64,000 nt of DNA from Marchantia polymorpha subsp. ruderalis (GCA_037833965.1 AP031352.1:23850501-23914500); one strand, 5' to 3'; shown: positions 1 through 13,900, numbered from the stretch's first letter. A program made the numbers and translations. Notes: generated by a model not told the origin, from the sequence alone.

Positions 1-800
1 ACAAAGTACATGTTCACAATATTTCACAGTTGTCACTGTCACTGTTTTAGTTTGTCACAATATTTAGATTTATAATTTTGGCAAAAGTTTAAATTGTAAG
101 TGTGCAGTAGAGATAACGTTTGTTAAAGCACATGTGTTCAAATTGAAACGTGTAAAAAATAAAATGAACTGTATTGTATACATCACTACAGGTGATACAA
201 CAAATATTCAACATTCGAACCAGTTATCGAAACTGCCGGAAATGCGCTGCTGACTCAATTATCATGCGAATATGAGCTGTACGAACATCATTGTCGACAC
301 ATGTGCTGGGTGTTACTTTCGCATCTCAAAGTATCATTAAGGAGTATAACTTGCTCCAAATAACAGGTATATTATTTGGAGTACGCTTAATCTTGAACTC
401 CGTCCACAGGAAGGTCGTGAGAACTGTCAAGTGACCTGACCAGTTTCAACGCTGGCCGATCCAGATGTCACGTTGCAAGTAAACACAGAACATGCTATAG
501 TCAACAACGCACACTATGAATCTCAGTCAGGCCTGAATCACGCGAGGCATAATATACTATGCAGACAGAAGATGGACGACAGAGCCGGCCAAGAGGTAGC
601 AAGATTCTACTTGACGCGAGCTGCGCTTACAAACTCAATCAAGCCAAGCTCATTCATCCACTTCCAGAGAAGTTTCTGAGGACCAGTTACTAGTCTGCCT
701 TGCTAGCATCACCACCAAAGGCCTACCATCGGAGTGGGATTGGTTCAGCTTAGTAAGACATCAACTCAAGACAAGATTTCGGATAAAACGGTACGTCTGT
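1..800. other. 3' flank of Ran, no gene recognised
   Basis: This stretch lies downstream of the Ran stop codon. The part nearest 800 probably holds the Ran 3' UTR, but no poly(A) signal was assigned. Short open frames occur (for example 473-679), but none resembles a known protein. I see nothing else in it. Confidence 0.4.
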
Positions 801-2292
801 CTAGTTGTCAAAAGCTTCCTCATCATCGTCGGGCAATGGCTGAGCAGCAGCAGCGGCCAATTCAGCTTCATACTGTTGCTGGGCAGCAAGATCAATTTGA
901 ACCTCCGGCGGGGCAAGAGCAGGGGACTCCACAAAGTGCAAATTCACGTCGCTGTCGATGAAATGCGGGACACAGATCAGCAGGGCGCAGAATGAGAAAT
1001 ATACAATATCGATATGAAGTGCAAGAGATACTGTACTACGCATAAGTGCACTCCACATGAACTATTCTGCTGAATCGATAACGATCGGTAGGAATACTAG
1101 GGTACAAGCAGACACATATTTAGTTGAGGTCTTGATTTTACCCGGCTAACTTCCTTGCAAGGTAGAGGAAGGGTTTCTCGAAGTTGTAGTTACTCTTCGC
1201 CGAGATCTCGTAGTACTGGAGATTCTTCTTCCTGTGGAATGTGACTTGCTTGGCCTTCACCTGCCTGTTCTTTACATCGACCTTGTTCCCGCAAAGGACG
1301 ATGGGAATGTTCTCACACACCCTGCCATTCAAAAATCATAGTTCAGGATAAGGATCTCTACCTCAACAGGTTATAAACCAAGTCAAACTCGGCCTAGCTG
1401 TAGCAGGAGCTTATCCTACCTGCATAGATCGCGATGCCATGTTGGCACGTTCTTGTAGGTTAAGCGGGCTGTGACGTCGAACATAATGATGGCGCACTGG
1501 CCGTGAATGCTGCAGGTATACATGACGAGGAAGTTAATAGACAGGCCACTTCAGGCGTGCAATCGAGAGCACGGAGAACATTTCCATCATGCTTGCTCGG
1601 AAGCATCTAAAAAATTCCAGACGACTGTAAACTAGTGTTCGCTGCAAATTTACATCAAGGTGATCCACTGCTTAGCAGAAAAAACGTAATTCCGAAAACA
1701 AGCTACCTAGAAGCGTTGCGTCTTGATTAACAGAAAGAGAGCTCCGTTCGGATCGACTGTGGTTGCGTTAAACAGACTGCTTTGTACCACGAAAACCTAA
1801 CGCGTACAGTAAGGCAGAGTAAAGCCAGAAGGTACTTACTAGTAACCATCACGAAGCCCTCCAAACTTCTCTTGACCGGCGGTATCCCAGCAGTAAAACC
1901 TAATTCGTCCGCAATTGGTGAAGAAATCTAGAGGATGCACCTCCACTCCAATAGTGGCTGTTCAGACGCACAAAGAAAAATTTAGTGCTTTGTTCAAGTG
2001 GAAATACTCAAATGATAAGAAGCTGGTATGGGTGTGCTCACTTACGTTCATACTTCTTCTCGAATTCTCCGGTCAAGTGACGCTTCACAAAAGTCGTCTT
2101 CCCTGCGTTTGCCATGTAACGATGTCATTGCCAGTTAGGAACAATCTAAGAGTTTTGGCACATGTTCGAGAAACTTCAATTACATCTGCGATAAATAAAC
2201 AAACAAAACATCACCATACCTGTTCCACCATCGCCTACGATGACGAGCTTGAACGCAGGGCAGTTGTCAGGGGTAGTCTGCCCTGGCAAAGC
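801..2292 (-). CDS. RAN: GTP-binding nuclear protein Ran (start codon in an unplaced upstream exon)
   Basis: Ran is the small GTPase that drives nuclear import and export and helps spindle and envelope assembly. Six exons join in frame on the minus strand: 2292-2220, 2102-2046, 1957-1840, 1509-1420, 1321-1142 and 951-801, all with GT-AG borders. With one initiator Met they give 223 residues, close to the plant length of about 221. Visible motifs are the P-loop GDGGTGKT (about residues 21-28), switch [12 protein letters not shown], the base-binding NKVD, the SAK motif, and an acidic tail ending DDDEEAFDN. The first exon found begins at Ala2 right after an AG acceptor, so the Met codon sits alone on an upstream exon, as in other plant Ran genes. 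A possible ATG with a weak donor lies at 2702-2704, and a strong 5' UTR donor lies at about 3137; neither is proven. The frame has no disruption. The family assignment is near certain. Confidence 0.96.
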
Positions 2293-3600
2293 CTGCAGCG
2301 ATCACAAAAACTGATTGTTAGCTCCGATGAATTTGGACACATTAACCAAATATTCATGCGACACTACTTATCATGCCTCTCCGCTAGATGCTTCAGACTT
2401 GCGAACCCATCGCCAGTCAGTTTTCCCCAATTGCTTTCCCGACGTGTTCCGGAGACACTTCAGGCTTTGAGGTCAAAAGACAGACGTTTCCGTGACGAAC
2501 GAAACAAGGTCTCGTCATCGGGTCCACTACATCGGCGTGGATGGGACAACACCCAGGTTTACAATTACTTGCTTGTAGGGTTAAGCCAGAAAGAAGTTCG
2601 ATTTGCAATGTTTATGAAATCTTATGGCAGTTTACAGAGCAAGACATCGCCGCCAATTCATAGAAGGAAGGCAGTGAACGAGAGCGGGCTTGAGTTGGAG
2701 AGTACCATCTTAGAGTTGGATGTGACCGAGAACCTTCAACGCTTGGATACCGGAATGAGATGTGTTGAAAACAACTTCAAGATCTAGGGCCTGCGACAGA
2801 AAGCGGCTAGAAGTGTTAGGATCGATGCGCAGTCACGAAGTGGAATAAAATCAAGAAAGTCCCTTAACGACACGACCCTCGGCTTCTCGCGTAATAACGT
2901 AAAGCCATCAAGCCTGATGCATAACAAGAAAGAGTGCACAGATCGGTATGACGGAACTGGCGCCACATTTCTTGACCTACATTCACCGACCGATCGGCAA
3001 CATACCGTAGATGACAGAAGCGGACGAGCAGATCTATCTCTACAAGAGGCGAAAATCTAGAACAAGAGCGCCAGGATGTGCAAATCGGGCGAAAAGATCG
3101 GCTGGAGACACGAAACAGCCCGAGAAACCAACATACCTTGAGGGGTGCTCACAGCAGCGGCAGCGATGGATACGAGCTTGGACAGCCAGTGAGCGAGAAC
3201 GAGCGTGCGCAGGGTGAGGCGATGTGAAGGGTGGACGAGGGGTGAGATATGAGAAGGCCGGCACTTTCTAGAGCCGGAAAGAAAGGGAACAACCCTAAAA
3301 CCAAAACGATAACGGAAACGCAAAGGAATGGCGGGGCGGAGGGACGGTCGCGGAGTGGTCCCCGCGGCATACGTGTCCGACGCATTCGAGCTCCGGTCTT
3401 GTCAAGGGTTACATGCGGCCCCCCTGGCGCGGCCCACGACGACCCGCAATGCCGGTCGACGGAAACCGGAGCCCGCCTGTCGCCCTCTCATTGGCCCAAC
3501 TTAAACGAAAAGGCCCCGCTGCCCTGCCTGGAAATAGCGGCTATCTATCTCCGATGCGTTTTGCGCCGTGAGATCGACCATCGAACCGCCATCATTTAAA
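2293..3600 (-). promoter_or_regulatory. Ran upstream region: first intron, 5' UTR and GC-rich promoter
   Basis: On the minus strand a canonical donor (CAAG followed by gtatgt) near 3137 suggests a 5' UTR exon in the GC-rich block 3140-3400, joined by an intron to the coding exon that starts at 2292. The block is much richer in GC than the AT-rich DNA beyond 4080, as seen at other promoters in this window. No clear TATA box was assigned. This is inference from composition and splice signals. Confidence 0.45.
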
Positions 3601-4080
3601 CTTGGGGTCTGAGTTTCCAAAATCCGTTCGAATCGGGTTGCGCGCCCGGTTCGGGCTCAATACGGAGCCGCCGGACTTGCACCCGTGAATGCCTGGCATT
3701 CCATGCGCCCCGATAAGAACCGTGACGAGGAGACTGACATGCTCAGACCGTTCACTGGTTCAAAGAAGTGATTCGCAAGGCTGAGGGAGGGACTACACGG
3801 CGCCAAATTCCGTTTTAAGTCACATTTGCCGCGTATTCTTTGCTTGTTCATCAAGTCACGATTCCTTTTGTGTCTATGTTCTAACCCTCTCATCCTCTCG
3901 AGCTTCCGTAGCTTCTATGTACCATTTACTTCCTGTCCACTTATCCTAACGAACACACGGATTTCGCAGCAACGCTCAGGACAGAGAGTCCTATTGCATC
4001 TAGAAGACATGCACATGTCCAAATCTCTATCGCATCGAACATTTGTTTACGAAGAGTAAATGAAGTGATACCAAAATCTG
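3601..4080. other. intergenic, no gene recognised
   Basis: Moderate-GC sequence leading into the AT-rich spacer. It contains a tRNA B-box-like GTTCGAATC at about 3626, but no matching acceptor or anticodon stems, so I do not call a tRNA. Nothing else is seen. Confidence 0.35.
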
Positions 4081-6890
4081 CATTTTTTTGTTCTTGTGAT
4101 AGACTTCAACATTTTTAATATCAACAAAAATCTTAAGAAACCAATTGAACCTCTAAACAGTGTTAGCATTTCAAATTTATTGATGATTACGATTGCCCGT
4201 GTTATTCTTATGACTATAAAAAGTTGTTATGATTATATATAAAATAGCTTTGAATATGTTTTTTAAATTATTCGTATTCAGTCCCATTTTCACGCTGTCC
4301 AACTAGAGAGTCAATTCTAGCGATAGTTTTAAGTGGCATACGCCATTAAATTAAAGTTGGAATCTCTTCAATGGTCATCCGTGTCAGGAATGAAACACTG
4401 ACTAACCAACAAATTCAAGTACAAACGAAAAAACACCAACTTAGAAACACTTACAAGCTTCATACATATTGAAAAAGCCAAACGACGTATAGAGGTAAGA
4501 TCATAACTCATAATTAGCTAAAAATGATGAAGCACATTTCATAAGAATTAACTTACAATCATATCAATTGTAAAACGACTGAATTTACGTAATGTTTATT
4601 CATCTGCCAACACAAGAAAATATATATGCTTAAAATAACATTATTGAAAAGTTGTCAGTTGTCCAACAGTTTTAAGTTCATACCACATACTACACTTGAG
4701 TACATCTGAATGATCACACTAAGTTCTATTATTATAAATGAAATAAATCAAAACACCAAAAAAATTGTAATTTAGACATACAAATAATAATCTAGAGTTT
4801 CTTGCTAAAACTTCAATGTTCTACGTAACTTGTCAACAATTCTATATTAAAATCTAAATAAAGACAAAACGTTTTATTTAGTATAAATATTATAATTGTT
4901 AATAATTAACACGCTCAAATTATTAAAAAATAATTTTTGGGGGGAAATTCATCAATATACATAGAAGAATTCTGTGAAACAGATTGTATACACTTATAAA
5001 TAAATAGATAAAAAAAACTATAATAATTATACTACATTATGGACAAATAAAAATCTCTCTCATCTTCAATAATACTTGAAATTAAAATTTGCTTTTCCTA
5101 TTTATATTATTGATTATCATAGAAAAATAAAAATTAGGATTTCTTGATTTCAAACAAAGATAACAACAAATTGATCATTAATCGTATATTTTTATTTTGA
5201 AAATAAATTAAAAAATCATACAATCATATTGTCTTCAGTATTTCTATAAGGATCAAGAATCGATCTTTGATTATTTTTTATCGATTTAATTTTATATTTC
5301 ATGTTGCATACATTTCAAAAATTTCGATGTAGTCCATAATGATTATATAATTAATGTGAATTGCTTGCAATTGTGACAAAATAATAATAATAATATTTAA
5401 AGTTGTATTGAATGCAAATATTTTGATTATTCATATTATTTACAAATTATATTTTAAAACTCGTTAATTCATATTACATATGATTTGGGTACAGTTAAAA
5501 TTATGTATTTAAATTTTTGTTAAAATTAATCGAACTTCTTGAAACTAATAAATTTTAAAAAAATTTATTATATTAAAATTTAGTTTTTATCTACATTATT
5601 TAAGTCGTTTATTTTAATCATGTTATGTAACATGAAAAGTGGTTAGACTATAAATTATGAATATATAAAACAGACAAAATTTAATGTATGACTATATAAC
5701 TATATTTAGTGTGTTATAATTTAAATATTATTATATATGGAAATATAAATTAATTTGAGTTTTAATAAATTATACATAGTATATGCATAATTCACAACGA
5801 TACATAAATCAACAATCTATGTCATTAACCGATAAATATTGAATGTGTTAATTGAAAATGACAATCAATAATGTAACTATGCTATAAATTCATAATGCTA
5901 TTAAATTAACACAACTATAATGTATGGTGAATATGACACATTATCTTCTTGTACATGTTAGAAATACATATGTAATAAAATTATAAAAAAACATGACACA
6001 TATGATTCATCTTCAACATTTTCGTTTAATCTCCAAATATATGGATTTTTAATTTTAGTATCATAATATTATATAAATCTCAAATTTTTATTTATTTATT
6101 TCATTATACAATCATTTATTTAAAAAGAAAACTCATATACTATTTTTATAACAGAATTTTGTTCTTGATGTGTATGTGCTTCATATCTTTAATAAAAATA
6201 AAATTTGAAATCTTTGTCAAGCTGATCATACCAATTTGACTTTACACGTTAAAATGATTATCACTTTATTATATAATTTTAAAATTTACATTTTTATTTA
6301 AATAAAAATCCTTAAATTATATTTTTTGAAATATGCAGTTTAAAAATTCGTCGATTTATGATCTTAATAAAACATGCTTGATATTTATATTTGTAGTTTA
6401 CATGTCTGTAAGAATTTTTTTATTGAGATTTAATATTTTTCATATATTAAAATATATTTATAATTTCAGGGCTTAAATATTTTCTCTTTTGATAATTTTC
6501 TATATGAATAATTTCAAAGAGTTTGCTTTCAAATAAGAACAATGTATTATGTTCATATATCATCAACAACTTACAATACTAGCTCTTTTTGAAAATCATG
6601 AAAATAAAATTCAAATTTTTAAAATAAATCATATTATATTTAAAATTATTTAAACACTATAATAAATCAAAATTTTAATTTTAGAATATTGATAGATGTT
6701 GAATATAAACTTATATAAGCGAATTGTATTTTTATGTATTTGAATGTATATAAATATATTGAAAATTTCTTTAAATCATGTTATTTTATAGAGTTTTTAA
6801 ATGTTTGCCGTATTATTGATTATATTTTTTATTGAACTGAATCTTATGTGATATTTTTTAGTTTATTGATATTTTCTGAGGCTTGATTTA

Positions 6891-6915
6891 TGCTTTTATT
6901 TATTTATTTATTTAT
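6891..6915. repeat. TTTA microsatellite
   Basis: A run of about five to six TTTA/ATTT units within the AT-rich spacer. Confidence 0.7.
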
Positions 6916-7271
6916 CTATGTAGTAGAACAATATTTTGTCGTCATCATGCTTAACTTGGATACAAATTTGAATGAATAATTAGTATTATAAATTTATTCC
7001 CATCACATACACTAGTTTTGTTTTGATGTATTCAATATTCATCATATATTTTTTGCATCAAAAGCATTTATCTTGAATGTAATTTGTCTGAGTATGTATG
7101 TTTATCATGAAAAATAGTACAAAATTTGAAATATAAAATATAAAATTTATAGATATATTGATTAAATTGATAAACTCCAATTTTTGTTATAAATAAAGCA
7201 ATAAGTTTTCAGGTAATGATTGGCTAAATTACTAAATGTCATAGACTCAGTACTCACTGAAATAAATTTTG

Positions 7272-7298
<27 letters not shown>
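7272..7298. repeat. (AT)n microsatellite
   Basis: An uninterrupted AT dinucleotide run of about 13 units. Confidence 0.9.
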
Positions 7299-7302
<4 letters not shown>

Positions 7303-8330
7303 AAAATATATATTTGCATTTATAACTAGTAATTCAATCAAACATGAGTATATGGTTTTTAAGTACAGATTTATGTGATATGTTATCGAGTATGGATTAT
7401 AAATTATGCAGGGACACAATATTGATAGAATTTGACTGTCACGTGAAAGACCTAAAGCTAGATGTGAAGGATATATATATTGAATCATACATAGAAGAAA
7501 TTTTGAATGAAAATTGACAAGGTCCTACGTCTTTATTCTATGGATGTTCTCTAGATGTGTTTATGACATCTCATATACATCTGTTCTGCCTTATTACTAT
7601 CAAATCATGTGGTATTGCATGGCTGTAATTTGATTTACGTGCTATAAAAGTAGGGAAATTTGATTGGCAAGTTTACATAAGATCTTGAAAGAATGAATGT
7701 TCGACTCAAAATAGCAAGATCACGGATTAACATTTGTGAGTAAAGTTAAAATGATTGGCCCCTAAGTGTGCAGTAGAGTAAAAAACTAGTGATCTGTATA
7801 TGTAGATGTCATTGGTGAAAATCGGAAAAATCTGAATCTCAACGAATAAGCCGTTTCTATTCAACTGCTAAGACAGAATAAAAGATGTCCCAACGACAGA
7901 ACATATAACTTCCAGTCTTAAGTCAATATTTTAAATATGCAAGTAAAAATTTACTCAAACAAAGCATTTTTGGCTCCATTCTTTATTTTTTAAAGAAAAG
8001 ATGTTTGTATACAGAAGAAAGGCAGATAATTACATATGGGATGATTTGGATGAAGGGCATAGTAACAGTCTAGGTAAACAATGAGCGAAAGAATCCATGA
8101 TTTGACATGTTGTAAATAAAATACCAGCGTTTCAATTCTATATCATTTTTGAGAAAAATATGAATTAAAAGTGTCTCACTGAGAAATCGAGTAGAAAATG
8201 ACAATATGCTGAAAAGACTATGTTATTCTGCAACTTGGTGGTCTTTCCATGGTATATTCCTTCTCTCGTTGTCCCGTTTGGATTTACGGGCTTTGATTAT
8301 ATATCTTTAGCAAATCCTTGATCATTCAGG

Positions 8331-10762
8331 TGGATCGTTAACCGTGATTTTGTTGTACATGTTTATGATAACAACAATGGACTGCATTTTGTCTGTCGGT
8401 AATCTGTTTCGATTCTATTCGATTCGACCTGCACCCAACGGCTCAGCAAGCGTAGCCTGACACCCGGACAACGAGTCACTCTCAGTTCCGGAGGCGAACG
8501 GATGGTGCAACGGGCAGAGGAAAGCCTGGCTAGTGCGAAGTGTCGTCCAGATGCGCGGCCGGCTGACGTCAGCGAAAATGGGAGGCCTGATCATCTTCGG
8601 ACCACGTGAATCAACGACCATGTACCGGGCTGACGATTCTTCGCGTGGCGAAAGGTTCAATCAATCCCACTTTCTAAGGTTCTGGACATGGCAACTTTCC
8701 GCTTCCGAATTGCGTCATGCGGTGAAATTCCCAGTGCAGGATTAGAGTGTCGTCCGCTAGTGCCTCTCTGCTATTCACGAGAGAACGGCCTCCATAGAGT
8801 GTGACGCTACGGAGGTTCGCTTGTAAGGACTCAGGAGTCACGAGGTAAAGACGTCACAATACGACAGGGCGATCACGATTTGACTCGTGTCAGGTGTTGG
8901 TGTCAGATTTTTTGATGGGTCTACTTCTCGACTAGCGTTGTGATGGTTCTCAGCATGTGCCAATAAGATTTGCCTACTTTTCAGATTGACAGTATTGGCA
9001 GAAAATACATACTTTCATACGAACCTTCATCATAGCACGTATTTCTAGTTCGTGAAATATTCTCTGTTGCAATACTCAGATATTTTATAAACAACGGAAA
9101 CCAGACATAAATCAATTTTTTGTTCGTTTGCCTTTACTAGAACAGTGTTTCAATTTTATTTTCATAGATTCAAGTCTCGTACATGTGGTGTATCATGCAC
9201 GATAAGAGTCTCATAGTGGGGAAACTAATTTGTTTCCTCGGACTGCACATGTGTAGATTCAATGACACAAAGAACCCATCACGTACTCTCGCTGCCTTTA
9301 CCTATTGTAAGAACAAGTGAAAGGAATCAAGATACCGACCTTGCAGAACATGACAAGGTGCAAGGTGGTCACTCATTCATTATCCTTGCCCAAGAGTGAC
9401 TTGAATCTTCGAGAAAGAGTTTGACGTTGTGATTGAGTGCGGACGCAAGTCAACAAGAGTCTGTCCGCACAAAGTCGGTGACAAATGTTTATCTATAATG
9501 TACAAATTCTGGGTGTTCTTGTCATTGTAGCTCTGTAGAAAACAGTGGCTAGAACCTAGAGAGGGCAGTGGCGGTCAGAGATGCCTTTGCAAGTTGTCCA
9601 CCTTTCGCAATAGTTCCCCTGGAGAGTGATACAGCATTGCGGTAAATCCGCGGAGGTCCTTACGGCAGAGGACCTACTACAAGGGTATGCTCGACATTTT
9701 CAAGATATGGTCAGTCGTTGGTGACGACCTGACGCGGTTCCTGGGGCGATGCAGCCTGCACGGCTGTGACGCCAGAAACGAGAAGTGGAAATCCACGAGA
9801 TGTGTCGGAACGGCGACGCCGAAAGAAGTGAAAGGAAGAAAGAAGTAATTTGCGGCGCTGTAGTGGAGCAAATCATAATGAGGATTGTCAAATAACGAAT
9901 ACCGCAAGAAACGGGGCGAGAAGGGTGAGGAGGAAGTGCTAAGAGATTATAATTTTCCATGAATACGCCCAGAGAGTCAAACTTCGGTGCGTTTCCCGAC
10001 TGTAATCAATCGGTGGTGGAGAAAAGCTGGCTGAAGGCCCCGATTAGTTCCTGAACGATGGAGTTAACCAAGCTTCGGTCTTCTGCATCGTTCCCGGTCT
10101 GTTGATGCATATAGGTTTGATGCCTTCGGAGAGGCTACACCAAACTCATTGTGTCCATAAGATTCCCAATTCGCCCTGAGAAAGTTGAGAACGTAAAAAC
10201 CTTATTGACAGTGAACCGAAATAATGGGAAAACGATAAGAATGGGGTTACAGCGTTCAGAATGCAGACTTTGCACTGAATGAACACTAACGTTGGCCAGA
10301 ACATCGAAGTGAATTACTTGTGTGCTGGATTGAAGTTTTCTTTACTGTCATCCCAGCACGAAGTCGACCACTCGACCACTTTTGAGATTCGGTTCTAGGA
10401 TCCGCTGTACGATATTTGGAACAACTGTGGTGAGCTGGATGCTCAATCGTACAAGAGATGGTTTAGTGAGAGCAATGTCCTGGTGGCTCCCCGCGAGTGG
10501 CAGCAGCAATTTTCGATTGCTTTTAGACAATCCATTCAGGCCCGTGTAGTTTCCTGTCATAAGCCCCAGATAATCCACGCGAGGCTGTCGTGGCGGATGG
10601 AAGAGCTGGGACGGTTTATTGGCCGCAGAGAGGACTCTTAAATGACTGAAGTTGCTCGATGCATCAGATGGCTTACATGCCGGTAATCACAATCTTTGAC
10701 TCTGCGGAGTTCTCTCATTGGCAGTGCTGGTAGGGTCCACTTTAGGTCCACCGGTTTGGTCG
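8331..10762. other. GC-richer region upstream of the cofactor sulfurase gene
   Basis: Composition rises sharply around 8400, and several short open frames overlap on both strands without similarity to any protein I know. A G-box CACGTG is at 8603-8608. The region may hold a distal promoter, 5' UTR exons of the downstream gene or an unrecognised transcript. I can support none of these as a gene. Confidence 0.35.
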
Positions 10763-10774
10763 ACTCACGTGAGT
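10763..10774. promoter_or_regulatory. G-box/ABRE-like palindrome
   Basis: A perfect 12-bp palindrome, ACTCACGTGAGT, with the G-box core CACGTG at 10766-10771. It lies about 225 bp before the sulfurase start codon. G-boxes bind plant bZIP and bHLH factors, including ABA-response factors. That role here is inferred. Confidence 0.55.
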
Positions 10775-10803
10775 TGCCTGAAGTCTAAAGACTCTGAAGG
10801 GAA

Positions 10804-10809
10804 CACGTG
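10804..10809. promoter_or_regulatory. second G-box (CACGTG)
   Basis: It lies 38 bp after the first G-box core (10766) and about 180 bp before the ATG at 10990. Paired ACGTG elements at this spacing are a known arrangement in ABA-responsive promoters. The functional claim is inferred. Confidence 0.5.
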
Positions 10810-10989
10810 CACATCCTTGGGCTTCAATGCGATTTTTCGAAGGCTCTTCGGAAATCTCATACGCACATGCTGTCACAGGAAGACTTTAGGTCTTCAGTAG
10901 GCAATGCGTGCCAGTAATTTTCATACTGTAATTTAGAAAATAAGGAGTTTTGTCTCCTGACTGAGGTGCGTACGTCCAAAGTGGACAAA

Positions 10990-13900
10990 ATGCCGGCAGA
11001 GCAATTGTCAAGAGTCTGCCAATTTTTGGTTCAGTTATTTCTCAAATTTTGTGTGTTCTCCACCTTGTGGGTGCGCAAGGTGATCGCTCCAAGTCGTAAA
11101 CGGCACGAGAGATCGACACAAAAGTTGTCCAGTCAGAAGTCATCGTTTTTAAAAGAATACGGTGACGATTATGGATATCAGGACGGACCCATATCCGTTG
11201 ATGAATTGCGCTCCAAAGAATTTGCTCGTCTCCAAGGTGTGTGACAATTTTTCCAGAATTCATTCGAATTTCTCGAATTTCGACTTGGGATGATACTTAC
11301 GGGCTGTAGATTGCTGAAGCAGATTGCTGACTTGTAGGATACTGTTGGAATTCAACAGGAAGCGTTTACCTGGACCATGCGGGGACGACGCTCTACGCCG
11401 AAAACCAGCTGAAATCAGTTCTCTTAGAATTTTCGACGCGCCTTTATGGAAATCCTCGTATCCAATACATGTTTAGCGGCTGTCATAAGGGATTGTTGCA
11501 TTATTGGCTACTGATTTTCGTAAATGAGGCTACAATTTGATCCTTTTGATCCTTTAAGTGACTCACACAGTGGACGAATTGTTGGTTTTCATGAAAGGCT
11601 GTCAAAGCCAGCCATACACGTATCACTTAGTTTCTCCTGGTTGTTAAAGGTACCTTGTCAAGCCAAGTGCTTGACACATATCCTTGACGAAGCAAGCTGT
11701 CGATCTTTGTAGTTGCCAATTTGGGGTCGTAGAGAGTGGATGCCTTTCTGTACTATGCTTGTTATCCTGTTAGTTGTTCACATCATTAGTTTCTTTGCTT
11801 TCACGAATTGCACTTCTTAACACTCGTCCAATTCAAAGATAGTCAGAGTGAGAGCAGTACTTTATCATCGAGCATCGTCAAGGCTGCGCGCGCTCAGGTC
11901 GAACTCCGTGCGCGTACTACGTGTTCCAGTGATGTGGAATAATCAACCTTGCATTTGTGCTAGTCCTATTTTGTTACCAATACAAGTGATTACTGAGTGG
12001 TTGACAGGTTTTGATGCGACAGACATTTTAGTAGTAAACGCTAGAACGTTTGGTCTCAGTCGTTGACATTTGAATGTTAGGCTTCGGTTGCGTCAACTAC
12101 CTCTTACACAGATTATTTCAGGTCTTGGCGTCGTGCAATGCATCAGCTGAGGAGTACAGTTGTGTCTTTACATCTGGAGCAACAGCCGCTTTGAAACTCG
12201 TAGGAGAAACATTTCCTTGGACGAATGAGAGCCAATATATGTACACAACGGAGAACCACAACAGCGTGCTGGGAATTCGAGAGTATGCTCTTGATCTCGG
12301 GGCAACGGTAACTCCAGTCGATATTTTTCCTTCGAGTTCAAAATTAAGTGGTGAATCTGGATCAGAGGAATTTGACGTGAGAAAGAGGAGCTCTCAAGTA
12401 CGTGGTCCTTCAGGAACTTCAAGTGATCATATTTCTTCTCGTGGTAAGAGGTTATCCTTCACACATGCAGGTCGAATCTGTCTATGCACTTTTGTTTGAT
12501 CACAAATTTGTTTGTACTGTTATGAATTGTTCAGGGATTTTTTCACATATTTTATCATACGAAACTTTCATTCACCCATTGAAACAGAATCCGCTGCACA
12601 CTAAAACTTACAGAATTCGCTTGATGGGCATATGTTTATCTGTCGATTAAGAAGTATATATCTTGGTGTGCAGGTCATGCGGTGTATAATTTATTTGCTT
12701 TTCCACACGAGTGCAATTTTTCGGGAGCAAAGTTCGATCTAGGATTAGTTTCTTACGTCCAAGAAGGACGACACACGCACTTTCAAAGGTAAAGGGATTA
12801 AAATTGACTGAACAGATGTATCGACTCGATATACCGAGATCCTCATTTACTCTCATATTTTAACCAAAATCTGTTGCTTACTGAGTAGAGCAGTCAACCT
12901 TCCACCTGTGATCACTTTCAACCAGCAGGCTTCTTCACGATAGTTCTGATAAAGATGAAGATATATTTTCTGTGGTTCATCTAGGATGATTCAGTTACTT
13001 ACGATCTTCCTTAAAATGTACTCAGAGGACAGTGGTTGGTTCTTCTAGATGCCGCTAAGGGTTGTAGTACCAGTCCACCTGATCTTCGAAAATTCCCCGC
13101 CGATTTTGTTGCCATCTCCTTTTACAAGGTCAGCACTTTAGTAATTTATAATAGTTTGGTTGAATTAGATATGTAGACCGTGATATGTGCAAGAAATAAT
13201 GTCGCCAGTTTTGACTCATTCTCCTGTAACGTCGATACTTTTCACAGAATTAGGAATCTCTGAATATACGAAAATGTTAGCAAGGGTGAATATCTTATTC
13301 CTGATGCTCTAAGTGACCGGGGAATGACCGAAGAAAGAGCCATGATTGAGTTCTTAGTTGTACATCGTTGCATGCTGCTGATTCGAGAAAGTAGAAATTT
13401 ATTTTTTGAAAAAATCAATTCGGTCTAGGTAAAATATATGTTTTCAAGAAACCAATTACGACTTGTGTTCATGTGTCTAGATATTCGGATACCCAACGGG
13501 CCTCGGAGCTTTACTTGTTCGAAAAGGTACTGTTTTCACAGTCTTCATTCATACATAGCCTATCGCCACAAATGTTGTATGGATGTTTAAACGCACAATT
13601 TTCTCAACCCAATGCATTGGTACTTGGGTTTTTTCAAAGTTTTTGATCATCCTGATTGGATAGCAGGTGCATCAGAGTTGATGAAGAAGAAGTACTTCGG
13701 AGGAGGTGAGCCGGATGTATGGCATCTTACAGAAAACTTTGCGTTTGTTGAATAGTCGTTAGTTGAAAATATTATCGAGGTAGGATGCTTCTTGAGTGAC
13801 CTGTACGTAACGTGATGCTTGAAAGGCGTGATATTGAGGCAATTTATTTACCGATTGTGGCTGCTGGTGCCCGGCACATTGATACAGGGATATAAGTTTT

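Larger units (their letters stand above)
4081..8330. other. long AT-rich spacer
   Basis: About 4.2 kb of very AT-rich DNA with stop codons in all frames and no recognisable protein, RNA gene or terminal repeat. It includes a TTTA-type microsatellite near 6891-6915 and an (AT)n run at 7272-7298. It is probably heterochromatic or decayed-transposon DNA, but I cannot name an element. Confidence 0.5.

Noticed and set aside
1915-2787. 290-codon open frame on the plus strand
   Set aside because: It is antisense to proven Ran exons and introns and resembles no protein.
3615-3660. tRNA gene suggested by a GTTCGAATC B-box
   Set aside because: No matching acceptor stem, A-box or anticodon arm upstream.
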